Shown here: in pieces, positions 28,795-37,041 of the stretch | Layout of the letters: the number at the start of each line of letters is the position of its first letter | Numbering within the stretch: the stretch's first letter is position 1 | Source: Massilia violaceinigra | GTDB lineage: Bacteria; Pseudomonadota; Gammaproteobacteria; Burkholderiales; Burkholderiaceae_D | NCBI RefSeq assembly: GCF_002752675.1 | Contig: NZ_CP024608.1 | Location: 2,852,001-2,916,000, forward strand | Length of the DNA: 64,000 nt | Reading direction: 5' to 3' | Translations under genes and position numbers: made by a program | The notes under the pieces: model-generated | Databases searched by the model: none | Told to the model about the DNA's origin: nothing | Seen by the model: only the letters and a program-made list of their open reading frames with translations

Positions 28795-28844
28795 CAGTAG
28801 CCCGGGAGCCTGCGGTGGCAGGTTCCCAGGTGCGAATGCCGTTC

Positions 28845-29357
28845 CTACCCGGCCCGGTCCAGATTGTCCTTCACCTGCAACAGCAGGGCGAGCAGCACTT
28901 CCTGCTGCTCCCCGTTCATCCCCCGTACCGCCTGCGTGTTCAGCTTGCCCGCTTCGGCCTGGGCCGCCTGCTGGATGGCTCGGCCGGCATCGGTCAGCGA
29001 CAGGCGCGTGTTGCGGCGGTCGGCCGCATCGGCTTCCCCGTGCAGCAATCCGCGTTCGCGCAGCCCCGTGATCAGGCGCGCCACCTGTGCCTTGTCGCGT
29101 CCGCTGTGGCGCGCCAGCTCGCTCTGGGTCGAGCCCGGATGATGGCCGAAAAACGCCAGCACCTTCGCTTCCATATGCGTCAGCTCATGCTGGCCGTCGC
29201 GCAATGCCTGGAATTGCTGCGAACGGTACTGGTGCATGATCGAATGAATCAGCTCCAACACGGCATCTTGACGGGCCGCGCCAGGCCGAGCCGCGTCAGG
29301 CCGCGCCTCGCCAGAATGGTTGACATTGTCATTCGATTCACGGATGATAGGTGACAT
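28845..29357 (-). CDS. MarR family transcriptional regulator
   Basis: A 170-residue winged-helix regulator: HELTHMEAKVLAFFGHHPGSTQSELARHSGRDKAQVARLITGLRERGLL is the HTH and the basic wing ADRRNTRLSLTDAGR follows. The start is taken at the ATG 29355-29357, the last ATG before the HTH domain that does not shorten the dimerisation helix. It diverges from the siderophore-interacting protein gene, 25 bases apart, with two identical palindromes across the gap and the 5' end of this gene. Autoregulation and control of the neighbour are likely. Confidence 0.87.
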   Translation of the reverse strand: MSPIIRESNDNVNHSGEARPDAARPGAARQDAVLELIHSIMHQYRSQQFQALRDGQHELTHMEAKVLAFFGHHPGSTQSELARHSGRDKAQVARLITGLRERGLLHGEADAADRRNTRLSLTDAGRAIQQAAQAEAGKLNTQAVRGMNGEQQEVLLALLLQVKDNLDRAG

Positions 29358-29362
29358 TGTCA
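29320..29362 (+). promoter_or_regulatory. Promoter of the flavoreductase gene overlapped by twin MarR operators
   Basis: Two identical palindromes TGACATTGTCA lie at 29321-29331 and 29352-29362, centres 31 bp apart (three helical turns). The first overlaps a consensus -35 TTGACA (29320-29325), which pairs at 17 bp with a -10 like GATGAT (29343-29348). Binding at both would block this promoter. Site 2 also covers the MarR start codon. Confidence 0.7.
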
Positions 29363-29382
29363 ACCAATTGAAAGATAAAGAC

Positions 29383-30117
29383 ATGAGTATAGACTCTCGC
29401 GTCAGCCGTGTGCAGCGTGTGCGCCATGAGCTCAAGATTCGCCAGGTCGAGGTGCTGAGCGTGCGCGCCATCGGCAGCCATTTCCGCAGCATTAGCTTCG
29501 GCGGCCCGGCGCTGCACGATTTCCACAGCGCCTCGTTCGACGACCACGTCAAGTTCATTCTTGGCGACGGTCCCGACGCGGCCAAACGCGATTACACGCC
29601 GCGCAGCTTCGACCCGGCCGCCGGCGAGCTGGTCATCGAATTCGCCCTGCACGGCGACGGCCCCTGCGCGGCCTGGGCGGCCCAGGCGCGGCCGGGCCAG
29701 CAGGTGATCATCGGCGGCCCCAAGGGCTCACTGATCATTCCGGTCGATTACGAGTGGCATTTGCTGGTCGGCGACGAAACCGGCCTACCGGCGATTTCGC
29801 GCCGCCTGGAGGAGCTGCCCGCCGGCGCCCGCGCCACCGTCATCGTCAAGGTCGACGATGCGGCCGACCGCCGCGCTTTTGCCGGCCAGGCCGAGGTCGA
29901 CTTGCACTGGGTGGATAGCGACGCCGGACTGCTGGCCGCCGTGCAGGCGTGGGCGCTGCCAGCCGGCGACGGCTATGCCTGGTGCGCCGGCGAAGCCGCC
30001 ACCATGGCCGCGGTGCGCCAGGAACTGGTCGGCGTCAAGGGCCTGGACAAGACTGCCATCCGCGCCGCCGCGTACTGGAAGCGCGGCGGCAGCGGGTTTC
30101 ACGAGAACCTGGAGTAA
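29383..30117 (+). CDS. Siderophore-interacting protein (ViuB/SIP family flavoreductase)
   Basis: A 244-residue NAD(P)H:flavin ferric-siderophore reductase that releases iron in the cytoplasm. The FAD-binding RDYTPRSFD motif (R-x-Y-T) and HGDGPCAAWAAQARPGQQVIIGGPKGS are SIP signatures, and the C-terminal half has AWCAGEAATMAAVRQEL and the terminal AAYWKRGGSGFHEN. The start at 29383 fits the family length. It is divergent from marR. Its 3' end overlaps the convergent XRE gene by 19 bases. Confidence 0.92.
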   Translation: MSIDSRVSRVQRVRHELKIRQVEVLSVRAIGSHFRSISFGGPALHDFHSASFDDHVKFILGDGPDAAKRDYTPRSFDPAAGELVIEFALHGDGPCAAWAAQARPGQQVIIGGPKGSLIIPVDYEWHLLVGDETGLPAISRRLEELPAGARATVIVKVDDAADRRAFAGQAEVDLHWVDSDAGLLAAVQAWALPAGDGYAWCAGEAATMAAVRQELVGVKGLDKTAIRAAAYWKRGGSGFHENLE

Positions 30118-30596
30118 GCCGCTGCGGCTTGCGCGTCGTCAACTGGGGCATCGAACCAGATGCCGTAGCGGTCGCCCTGCCACGACAGCAAGTAGAACAG
30201 ATATGCCGTGGACAGCATGATCAAGCCCCCGGCCAGCGCTGCTTCGCTCACGAAGCCCAGCAGGCAAAACAGAAACCCGCTGGCGTGCGACACGGCTTCG
30301 ATGCGTTTGGCGACGCGCCGGGTCGGGTGCATGTGCAGAAAGCTGAAACCGAACCAGCAGCGCAGCCACAGCGGCAGCGTGTGCCAGTTGAGTGCGTGTT
30401 TGTCGATCACGAAGGTCTCCTCGTTCAGGGTCGACACCTCCACCTCAAGCACCGCCGCAAGACATTTGAGCGACTCCACACTGGCCTTGTGGCCGCTTTC
30501 GACGCGCTGGATCGTCCTGACGCTCAAGCCCGACATCTGGGCCAGCTGTTCTTGAGAAAGATGGCGGCTGAGGCGAAGTTGTTTAAGAATCATCAT
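30099..30596 (-). CDS. Membrane-anchored XRE-type regulator with 2TM domain
   Basis: A 165-residue protein. An N-terminal helix-turn-helix (LKQLRLSRHLSQEQLAQMSGLSVRTIQRVESG, residues 4-35) is followed by a linker and a C-terminal domain with two hydrophobic helices (ASGFLFCLLGFVSEAALAGGLIMLSTAYLFYLLS) before GDRYGIWFD, the '2TM domain' arrangement. It probably binds DNA while held at the inner membrane. Its target is unknown. It ends inside the 3' end of the convergent flavoreductase gene. Confidence 0.78.
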   Translation of the reverse strand: MMILKQLRLSRHLSQEQLAQMSGLSVRTIQRVESGHKASVESLKCLAAVLEVEVSTLNEETFVIDKHALNWHTLPLWLRCWFGFSFLHMHPTRRVAKRIEAVSHASGFLFCLLGFVSEAALAGGLIMLSTAYLFYLLSWQGDRYGIWFDAPVDDAQAAAAYSRFS

Positions 30597-30691
30597 GGTT
30601 CCCGAGGCTGGTGAACCACGAGTATCGACCGATTTGCGCCGTGTCGGTGACGAAAATCACCCGACAGCGGCCCGACAGCGGCCTTTTTGCC

Positions 30692-32122
30692 TTATCCGCC
30701 AGCCATTTCCAGCGACCGCAAGGCATGCGCGACCGCCGCCACCGCGCGCGCGACATCGGCGTCGCCGGTCTGCCAATTGCATACCGATACCCGCATGCAG
30801 CGCTTGCCGCGCCAGCTCGTGTTACTGAACAGCGCTTCGCCGCTGGCCAGCACGGCGCTGGTGACCGCATCCGTCCAGCGGTCGTGATCGCTCTGAATGG
30901 CGCCTGGGGTGGGATCGAGAAAACGCACCAGCCCCTGATTGACCTGCGGTTCCCATACAAGTTCAACGCCGGGCAGGGCGGCAATGCCGGTCACGAGTGC
31001 GTGCGCCGCCGCGCAACAGCGCTCGATCATGGCTTCGACGCCGCCGCGTCCGAGCTCGCGCAGGGCGGCATAGGCGGCCACGCCGCGCCCGCGCCGCGAC
31101 CATTCCGGATTCCAGTCCGCCGGCTCGCGCACCTGATCGCTGTGGGCAACATAACTGGCTTCGTAAGACATGGCGCGCCGCTGCGCAGCAGCATCGGCAA
31201 TAAAGGCAAACCCGCTGTCGTAGGGCACGTTGAGCCACTTGTGGCCGTCGGTCGCCCAGGAATCGGCCTGCGCCACGCCAGCGAGCAGATGGCGATAACG
31301 CGCGCTGGCGTTGGCCCACAGGCCGAAGGCGCCATCCACATGCACCCAGGCGCCATAGCGGTGCGCCAGGGGAATCAGCTCGGCGAAACGATCGTAGGCG
31401 CCGATGTTGAGGTCGCCCGCCTGCAGCAGCACGATGACCGCTGCGCCGGCGCTGTCGATCAGCGCCTGTTGCAGCGTCGCCGCTTCGAGCTGGCCAGCCT
31501 GGTTGACGGGCAGGCCGGTCACGGCGCCCGTGCCCAGGCCCAGCAAGCGGGCCGCGCGCGTGATGCTGGCGTGGAACTGGTCGCCGCTCAGAATGCGGAT
31601 CGGTGGCGCGCCGCACAGGCCATCGCGTTCCACATCCCATCCACGGCGCGCCAGCAGCGCATTGCGGGCCGCCGCCAGGGCGGTCGCGTGTGCCATCTGG
31701 CAGCCGCTGGTGAGGGCAAAGCTGGCGCCACGCGGCAAGCCGAGCAATTCCTTCAGCCAGGCGCCACAGACCTCTTCAATCACGGTCACGGCCGGCGCGC
31801 AGGCATACGCGGCTGCGTTCTGGTCCCAGGCGCTGGTGAGCCAGTCGGCCGCCAGCGCGGCCGGCAACGCGCCGCCGATCACCCAGCCGAAGAAGCGCCC
31901 CCCGGCGCTGCCAGTGATGCCGCCGGCCGTGTCGGCGGCCAGCTCGTCGATCACTTGCGCGGCCGGCGTGCCGCCATCGCCTAGCTGCTTGGACAGCCGT
32001 GCGCGCAGGGTATCGAGGCTGGCGCGGGCGCCGACCGGTTGCTGCTCCAGATGATCCAGATGGGCCAGCGCGTGGCTCAGGGCACGTTCCAGTGCCGGGC
32101 GAAACGGGGAAATGGTAGTCAT
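30692..32122 (-). CDS. PLP-dependent group II amino acid decarboxylase
   Basis: A 476-residue pyridoxal-phosphate enzyme of the aromatic-L-amino-acid/glutamate decarboxylase family. The cofactor lysine K295 lies in TDGHKWLNVPYDSGF, the pyridine-contact aspartate in HVDGAFGLWA, and TSGCQMAHATALAAARN is the substrate-side signature. Substrate cannot be fixed from sequence; aromatic amino acids are the usual guess. The start is taken at 32122 (MTTISPFRPALERAL) rather than 32209. It diverges from a LysR regulator, which likely controls it. Confidence 0.87.
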   Translation of the reverse strand: MTTISPFRPALERALSHALAHLDHLEQQPVGARASLDTLRARLSKQLGDGGTPAAQVIDELAADTAGGITGSAGGRFFGWVIGGALPAALAADWLTSAWDQNAAAYACAPAVTVIEEVCGAWLKELLGLPRGASFALTSGCQMAHATALAAARNALLARRGWDVERDGLCGAPPIRILSGDQFHASITRAARLLGLGTGAVTGLPVNQAGQLEAATLQQALIDSAGAAVIVLLQAGDLNIGAYDRFAELIPLAHRYGAWVHVDGAFGLWANASARYRHLLAGVAQADSWATDGHKWLNVPYDSGFAFIADAAAQRRAMSYEASYVAHSDQVREPADWNPEWSRRGRGVAAYAALRELGRGGVEAMIERCCAAAHALVTGIAALPGVELVWEPQVNQGLVRFLDPTPGAIQSDHDRWTDAVTSAVLASGEALFSNTSWRGKRCMRVSVCNWQTGDADVARAVAAVAHALRSLEMAGG

Positions 32123-32210
32123 GGCGATGCGCGGCGGCCTTTTCAAATGGGGAGCCCCGAGCGTAAAGCCGGCGATCGGTGAGCGCAAACGATCTGTTGC
32201 CGCTGTCACG

Positions 32211-32223
32211 TTAGCTGAGCTAA
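32211..32223. promoter_or_regulatory. LysR-type T-N11-A palindrome
   Basis: A perfect 13-bp palindrome TTAGCTGAGCTAA fits the T-N11-A LysR box. It lies 9 bases upstream of the lysR start and 88 bases upstream of the divergent decarboxylase start, suited to autorepression and control of the neighbour. Confidence 0.6.
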
Positions 32224-32232
32224 AGTGAAGCC

Positions 32233-33135
32233 ATGCACATCCCGCTCCAGAATTTTTATACGTTCTTTGTCGTTTGCCGCGCCGGCAGCATGAAAGAGGC
32301 CGCGCGCGAATTGCATGTCAGCGCCGGCGCCATCAGCCAGCGCATGCGCGAGCTGGAACTGCGGCACGGCCAGCGCCTGTTCGAGCGCACCCGTGCCGGC
32401 GTCACGCCAACCGCGGCCGGCGCGGCCTTGTATGCCGATATCCGGGCGCCGTTTCAGCAGATCGAAACGGTCTCGCGCCGGAGCCTGGCGGATCACGCGA
32501 CCCGGCAACTGGTGGTGAGCGTGATGCCATCGCTCGCTTCCGGCTGGTTATTGCCGCGCCTGGGCGACTTCGCCAGCCGCCATCCGGACGTGTCGCTGTC
32601 GATCGACAGCGATGCGCGCGTGGTCGACCTGAAAAACGACGCGGTCGATTTCGCCATCCGGCACGGCTTGGGCAGCTATCCCGGACTCGAATCGCGCTGG
32701 CTGATGTCGCCCGAAATGATCGTGGTCGGGGCGCCGGCGTTGCTGCGCGAGGGGCCGCCAATTCGCTGCCCTGCCGATTGCCTGGCCTACCCCCTGCTGC
32801 ATGACGGTGAACGCCGCGATTGGTCGTTGTGGCTGCAGGCCCACGGCAGCGCATCGCCCAAGGCACGGCGCGGCATCTCGTTCAGCGATGAGCATTTGCT
32901 GGTGCGCGCCGCCATCGAAGGGCAGGGGCTGGCGCTGGTGCGCGATATCTACGCCGGCGCCGACCTGGCGAAAGGTCATCTGCGCAAGGCGCTGGAGCAG
33001 CAATGGCCGACGCAGTTCGGCTATTACCTGGTTGGTCTGCGGGACACCTTTGCCGCCTCGGGCGCGCGCGCTTTCGCGCAATGGATCCAGGCCCAAGCCG
33101 CGCAATCGCGCGCGACGGCGGCGCTGCGGCGGTAG
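32233..33135 (+). CDS. LysR family regulator, GcvA-like
   Basis: A 300-residue LysR-type transcriptional regulator. The N-terminal HTH is LQNFYTFFVVCRAGSMKEAARELHVSAGAISQRMRELE, and the effector domain includes LVVSVMPSLASGWLLPRLGDFASRHPDVSLSI and AVDFAIRHGLGSYPGLES, which resemble the GcvA subgroup. It is divergent from the PLP decarboxylase with a T-N11-A palindrome between the two, so it likely regulates that gene in response to an amino acid or amine. Confidence 0.92.
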   Translation: MHIPLQNFYTFFVVCRAGSMKEAARELHVSAGAISQRMRELELRHGQRLFERTRAGVTPTAAGAALYADIRAPFQQIETVSRRSLADHATRQLVVSVMPSLASGWLLPRLGDFASRHPDVSLSIDSDARVVDLKNDAVDFAIRHGLGSYPGLESRWLMSPEMIVVGAPALLREGPPIRCPADCLAYPLLHDGERRDWSLWLQAHGSASPKARRGISFSDEHLLVRAAIEGQGLALVRDIYAGADLAKGHLRKALEQQWPTQFGYYLVGLRDTFAASGARAFAQWIQAQAAQSRATAALRR

Positions 33136-33241
33136 CGCTAACACCGTCAACGTGGCGATGTCACCCCTGCCAAGCTCATCAATTACATGGCACAATCGCG
33201 CCCTCGGTGTCCAAGGCACCCCATCCGCGTGAATCGTTCCC

Positions 33242-34768
33242 ATGTCAGAACAACAAATCGTCATTGCCGGCGGCGGCGTCTCCGGCCTGTATTGCGCCAT
33301 CCGCCTGGCCGAAGCCGGGCACCAGGTCCTGATCCTGGAAGCGTCTTCCGACCGCTGGGGCGGGCGCATCGAAACCGAAGACATGGATGGCTTCATCGCC
33401 GAATACGGCCCGATGCGCTTCGAGCCGACCCTGCAGCCGCGCTTCGCCCAGCTGTGCGCCGAATTGGGCGTGAGCCTGGTCGACTTTTCCGGTCCCTCGG
33501 CCGACGAAATCAGCGCGCCCGACAGCCAGCTGCCGCCCGAAGAACAGGGCCTGAACTCGCTGCAACTGCTCAAGCGCGGCATCATGCTGGTGATGGGGCG
33601 CGACCCCAACGACCAGGACTGGATCGACGGCTTGAGCGAAGCGGACTACAACCGCCTGCGCCGCCATGCGCAGCTGCACGGCCATCCGCTGTGGGCCACC
33701 GGTTTCTGGAACGTGATGTCCGGCCATGGCATCCTGAGCCACCGCGCGCTGGTCAAGCTGCGCGACACCGGCACCTTCTATCACATGATTCCGGAAAACC
33801 TGAACGCGATCGAATGGATCATCTGGTGGCTGCGCGCGCTGAAAACCGTGGGCCAGAAGCTGGCCAGCATCGCCGGCGGTTCGGCCAAGCTGACCGACGG
33901 CCTGATGGCCAAGATCCACAGCCTGCCCAACATCACCCTGGCCGGCGGCCATACCCTGCTCGGTTTTCGCCCCACCGCGCTGGGGCAGGCGACCATGGAG
34001 CTGGACGTGCGCACCAAGAACGACACCATCAAGCTGCAGGCGGCGCGCCTGATCCTGGCGCTGCCGCGCATGCCGCTGGTCAAGCTCGCGCAGCATCTGC
34101 CCGAACATATCGCAACCCATCTGGATGCCGTCAACGGCTTTCCGATGCTGAAGATTTTCTTCGTTAGCAACGCGCCCTGGTGGGATTACGACCAGCCGCC
34201 GCAGCAATACGCCAACTGCCTGCCGACCCGCGAAGTGCATTACTTCCGCCGTCAGCAGGGGCGCGATATGGACGGCCACGGCATGGTGCTGCTGTACATG
34301 GACCGGCCGTCGACCGAGTTCTGGCGCCATTACCTGAGCGAACCGGACAAGCACGACCGCGCCGAAGTCGACCAGGATGCGCGCATTGTGGACGCCTTTG
34401 CCCTGTTCGTCGCGCGCGACGTCAAGCGCCTGCTGGAAACGAACGAATCGCACCTCAAGCTCAACGACCACTCGAAGGCGGTGTTCCGCGACCAGACACT
34501 GGATCAGGCCACGGCCTACATCCGGAATTCGATCATCACCTACGGCATCCGCGACTGGGCGCGCGCGCCGTACGGTGCCGCCAACCATGGCTGGCAGCCG
34601 GGCGTGCGCTCATGGAAAGTGATGGATGCGTTCAAGGCGTTCGATTTCGGTTGCGGCGCGAAAAACGTGCATATCGTCGGCGAAGCGTATTCCGACTACC
34701 AGGGTTTTGTCGAAGGGGCGCTGAACAGCTCCGAACTGGCGCTGGAAGCGATCTTGCAGGGGCGCTGA
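33242..34768 (+). CDS. FAD-dependent amine oxidase family protein
   Basis: A 508-residue flavoprotein of the flavin monoamine oxidase/phytoene desaturase fold. The dinucleotide motif IVIAGGGVSGLYCAIRLAEAGHQVLILEAS starts at residue 6, followed by WGGRIETEDMDGFIAEYGPMRFEP. The C-terminal FAD loop is IVGEAYSDYQGFVEGALNSSELAL. No signal peptide. Proximity to an amino acid decarboxylase suggests, without proof, a decarboxylation-then-amine-oxidation theme, but the lysR gene lies between them and they are not one operon. Confidence 0.82.
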   Translation: MSEQQIVIAGGGVSGLYCAIRLAEAGHQVLILEASSDRWGGRIETEDMDGFIAEYGPMRFEPTLQPRFAQLCAELGVSLVDFSGPSADEISAPDSQLPPEEQGLNSLQLLKRGIMLVMGRDPNDQDWIDGLSEADYNRLRRHAQLHGHPLWATGFWNVMSGHGILSHRALVKLRDTGTFYHMIPENLNAIEWIIWWLRALKTVGQKLASIAGGSAKLTDGLMAKIHSLPNITLAGGHTLLGFRPTALGQATMELDVRTKNDTIKLQAARLILALPRMPLVKLAQHLPEHIATHLDAVNGFPMLKIFFVSNAPWWDYDQPPQQYANCLPTREVHYFRRQQGRDMDGHGMVLLYMDRPSTEFWRHYLSEPDKHDRAEVDQDARIVDAFALFVARDVKRLLETNESHLKLNDHSKAVFRDQTLDQATAYIRNSIITYGIRDWARAPYGAANHGWQPGVRSWKVMDAFKAFDFGCGAKNVHIVGEAYSDYQGFVEGALNSSELALEAILQGR

Positions 34769-34902
34769 AGCGGCCATCGCCGTCTAAAAAATTGACATTC
34801 CGGCTACGTGCGCTTCCGAACGGACGGGCCCGCCGCACGCGGGCACAATGGCCTCATTCGATTGCAACGCGCCGGCCCCCAGCCGGTGCAGTTTCCGTTT
34901 AA

Positions 34903-34933
34903 GACGCGGCCCAGAAGCCGCGTCGTCTTTTTT
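34903..34933 (+). terminator. Terminator or attenuator after the amine oxidase gene
   Basis: GACGCGGC (34903-34910) and GCCGCGTC (34917-34924) form a perfect 8-bp stem with loop CCAGAA, followed by GTCTTTTTT. It is 134 bases past the amine oxidase stop and 67 before the next start, so it may instead lie in the next gene's leader. Confidence 0.8.
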
Positions 34934-34999
34934 GCGTCGCGCCTGATATCCCTGGCCGCCGTCCGCGCACGATCACGCTTCATCTCAAGGAATACCACC

Positions 35000-35380
35000 A
35001 TGTCATTCAATCACGTCGTCGTCTGGCTCGACCAGGCCGAAGCACACGTTATCCATTTCACGCGCGATGCCGCCGAATCGGAAGTCATCAAGACTGCCTC
35101 CGTGCACTCGCAGCATAAAAAATCCGGCGTCGATGCCAGCATCGAATCGGAACAGAATCCCGATTACCTGAACGAAATCGCCGCCGCCATCGAAGCCGCT
35201 CAGGAAATCCTGATCGTCGGCCCTGGCCAGGAAAAGCTGGTTTTCATCAAGCACCTGGAAAAGCAGCACGCCGCCATCGCCGCCAAAGTGGTCAGCGTCG
35301 AAACCGTCGACCACCCGAACGATGGCCAGCTGCTCGCCTATGCGCGCAAGTATTTTGTCAAAGAAGGCATCATGCATTAA
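35000..35380 (+). CDS. Small 'translational machinery' (eRF1-like fold) protein
   Basis: A 126-residue cytoplasmic protein, MSFNHVVVWLDQAEAHVIHFTRDAAESEVI... with later ILIVGPGQEKLVFIKHLEKQHAAIAAKVVSVETVDHPNDGQLLAYARKYF. The order of strands and the GPGxxK segment fit the eRF1 domain-3-like proteins that Burkholderiales genomes often annotate as translational machinery protein. Role not established. The ATG at 35000 follows CAAGGA; the frame is open much further upstream through a terminator, which is not credible coding. Confidence 0.7.
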   Translation: MSFNHVVVWLDQAEAHVIHFTRDAAESEVIKTASVHSQHKKSGVDASIESEQNPDYLNEIAAAIEAAQEILIVGPGQEKLVFIKHLEKQHAAIAAKVVSVETVDHPNDGQLLAYARKYFVKEGIMH

Positions 35381-35390
35381 TTGATGCGTA

Positions 35391-35434
35391 AAAAAGCCGG
35401 GAGTGCCGTTAGCGGGCGCTCCCGGCTTTTTTTT
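35391..35434 (+). terminator. Strong bidirectional terminator
   Basis: AAAAAGCCGGGAG (35391-35403) pairs with CTCCCGGCTTTTT (from 35419), ending in eight T residues. The A-run on the opposite side gives a T-run on the minus strand, so it can also serve the convergent ybaN gene. Confidence 0.92.
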
Positions 35435-35466
35435 GTCCGCGTCAAACCGGGCGCGTCAACGCGCCA

Positions 35467-35862
35467 TCAGCCCGGGCCGGGGCCATCGACCCGCGCCGCG
35501 CGCGCTGCACCCGTGGGCACATAGCGCAGCAGGTAAATCGTCACGCCGGCGCCGATACAGAGCAGCAGCAGGGTCAGGCTGGTGCGCTGCAGGCGCAGCA
35601 TCGAATACCCCAGCGAGGCCCACATCAGCACGAGTATGGTGATCTTGGCGCGGCGCGGAATGCCGCGGCCCTGCTCGAAATCGCTCAGATATTTTCCGAA
35701 GACTTTGTTCCCCAGCAGCCAGGCGTGCATGCGGGTCGAACCGCGTGCAAAACACGCCGAGGCGAGCAGCAGGAAGGGCGTGGTCGGCAACAATGGCAGG
35801 AAAATGCCGAGGATGCCCAGCAGCACGGCAAGGCAACCGATCGTGTTCAGCAGCAGTTTCAT
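35467..35862 (-). CDS. YbaN family (DUF454) inner-membrane protein
   Basis: A 131-residue membrane protein, MKLLLNTIGCLAVLLGILGIFLPLLPTTPFLLLASACFARGSTRMHAWLLGNKVFGKYL, the unmistakable YbaN/DUF454 pattern of N-terminal hairpin helices, PLLPTTPFLLLA and RxHxWLL. Two more helices follow near the C-terminus. Function unknown in the family. The start at 35862 is chosen because the 19 residues upstream are an Arg/Pro-rich extension. Confidence 0.9.
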   Translation of the reverse strand: MKLLLNTIGCLAVLLGILGIFLPLLPTTPFLLLASACFARGSTRMHAWLLGNKVFGKYLSDFEQGRGIPRRAKITILVLMWASLGYSMLRLQRTSLTLLLLCIGAGVTIYLLRYVPTGAARAARVDGPGPG

Positions 35863-35954
35863 GGAAGTCCTTGGTGGCCGTGGAGGAGGGCGCCGCACGC
35901 GGCAGCCCGCCGCGCGCATCCTACCATGGCGGCCAGGGCCGGCGCCTCACGCCA

Positions 35955-36740
35955 TCAGGAATACGGGCGGGTGGCCGTCATGCGTTCCCACAGGCGTTCG
36001 AGCAGCGCTTGCACAAAGCAGACGGCGCGGTTGGCGACGGCCTTGTACGCCATCGCAAACGGTGCCGGCATCCGCGCCTGTGCGCGTGCCCGTGGGGCCG
36101 GCACCCGCAGCGCGCCGGGCGCCGCAGCCGCCTTGGCCGCCGCTTTTTGCGCCGAGCGCGATGGTTCTTTCTCAACGCTGCAATTGCAGCCGAGCAGGTG
36201 CATGGTGGTAACCAGGCGCTGCGCCGTGACGTGGTCGAGCCGGCCGCGCAGGACCGCGTTCGGCATGGCCAGCATGGAGGCCGCCTGTTCGGGCGTGCAT
36301 TTAAGCAGCGGCACCAGCTTGCCCAGCATGGCCGCCGTGTTCACGTTTTTCTGGATGCTGGTGAGCACCACGCGAAAGCGCGCCGGACGGTACACCAGGC
36401 CGGCCTGGGTGTCGATCACGGTCAGCGACAGCGCACCCGCCCGGCGCAGCACGAAGGAAAGCACTTCGATATTCTTGTACGACAGGCTGATCACACCGAT
36501 GTCGCCCGTCAGGCAATCGATCAGCGGCGTGTCGGCCCATGGGCATGCGGCTGCGCTGGCCCTGCTGTAGGCGCCGCTCGACGCGCACGGATACCTGGCC
36601 GTGATCGCTTCGTAAAACTGCAGCAGACGGGCCGACGGCGGCAAGCCCATCGACGTATGCGCGAGCGTGTTGGCAAACCCCCGGACAGACAGATTGTCGG
36701 AAGGCACTGGCGGGACCACCACTTTCAAGATGTAGCTCAT
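35955..36740 (-). CDS. Unknown two-domain protein, possible L7/L12-CTD-like segment
   Basis: I do not recognise this 261-residue protein. Residues 1-120 (MSYILKVVVPPVPSD...) look like an alpha/beta domain ending in VLSFVLRRAGALSLTVIDTQAGLVYRP, a pattern seen in some small uncharacterised proteins. Residues about 135-190 (MLGKLVPLLKCTPEQAASMLAMP...VTAQRLVTTMHLLGCNCSVE) have the helix-loop-helix and final-strand spacing of the ribosomal L7/L12 C-terminal fold. The C-terminus is Ala/Arg-rich and probably disordered. No signal peptide. It diverges from the Fur-controlled sigma factor gene. Confidence 0.6.
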   Translation of the reverse strand: MSYILKVVVPPVPSDNLSVRGFANTLAHTSMGLPPSARLLQFYEAITARYPCASSGAYSRASAAACPWADTPLIDCLTGDIGVISLSYKNIEVLSFVLRRAGALSLTVIDTQAGLVYRPARFRVVLTSIQKNVNTAAMLGKLVPLLKCTPEQAASMLAMPNAVLRGRLDHVTAQRLVTTMHLLGCNCSVEKEPSRSAQKAAAKAAAAPGALRVPAPRARAQARMPAPFAMAYKAVANRAVCFVQALLERLWERMTATRPYS

Positions 36741-36980
36741 CCGAAAATATTGATGCTTATGGGAAACGCATAGTGTATGCCATTTGTACGCTTGCGCGGA
36801 AGACTCACGCAGCAGAGTGGCGCGATTGAGACAGAAAAGGGGAAAACGCCGGATCGGAATGACGCAGTTGGCAAGCTTGGCCGGCAAGGGCAGGGGGCGC
36901 TCTTGCTGTTCAGATAAGAGCGGTGTCGTTACACCACCTCATTTCGCGGCGGCGACGGCAAGTGTGTGGCAGGCGGCAGA

Positions 36981-37027
36981 TTGCCGGCTCGATTCCGCAT
37001 GGGTTAAAATGAGAACAATTCTCATTT
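36981..37027 (+). promoter_or_regulatory. Fur-box-controlled promoter of the fecI-like gene
   Basis: A palindrome AAATGAGAA-N3-TTCTCATTT (37007-37027) closely matches the Fur consensus. It overlaps a -10 TAAAAT (37005-37010), which has a -35 TTGCCG (36981-36986) at an 18-base spacer. Fur-Fe would block the promoter. The ATG is 15 bases beyond the box. Confidence 0.85.
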
Positions 37028-37041
37028 GCGTTTGAATTCAC

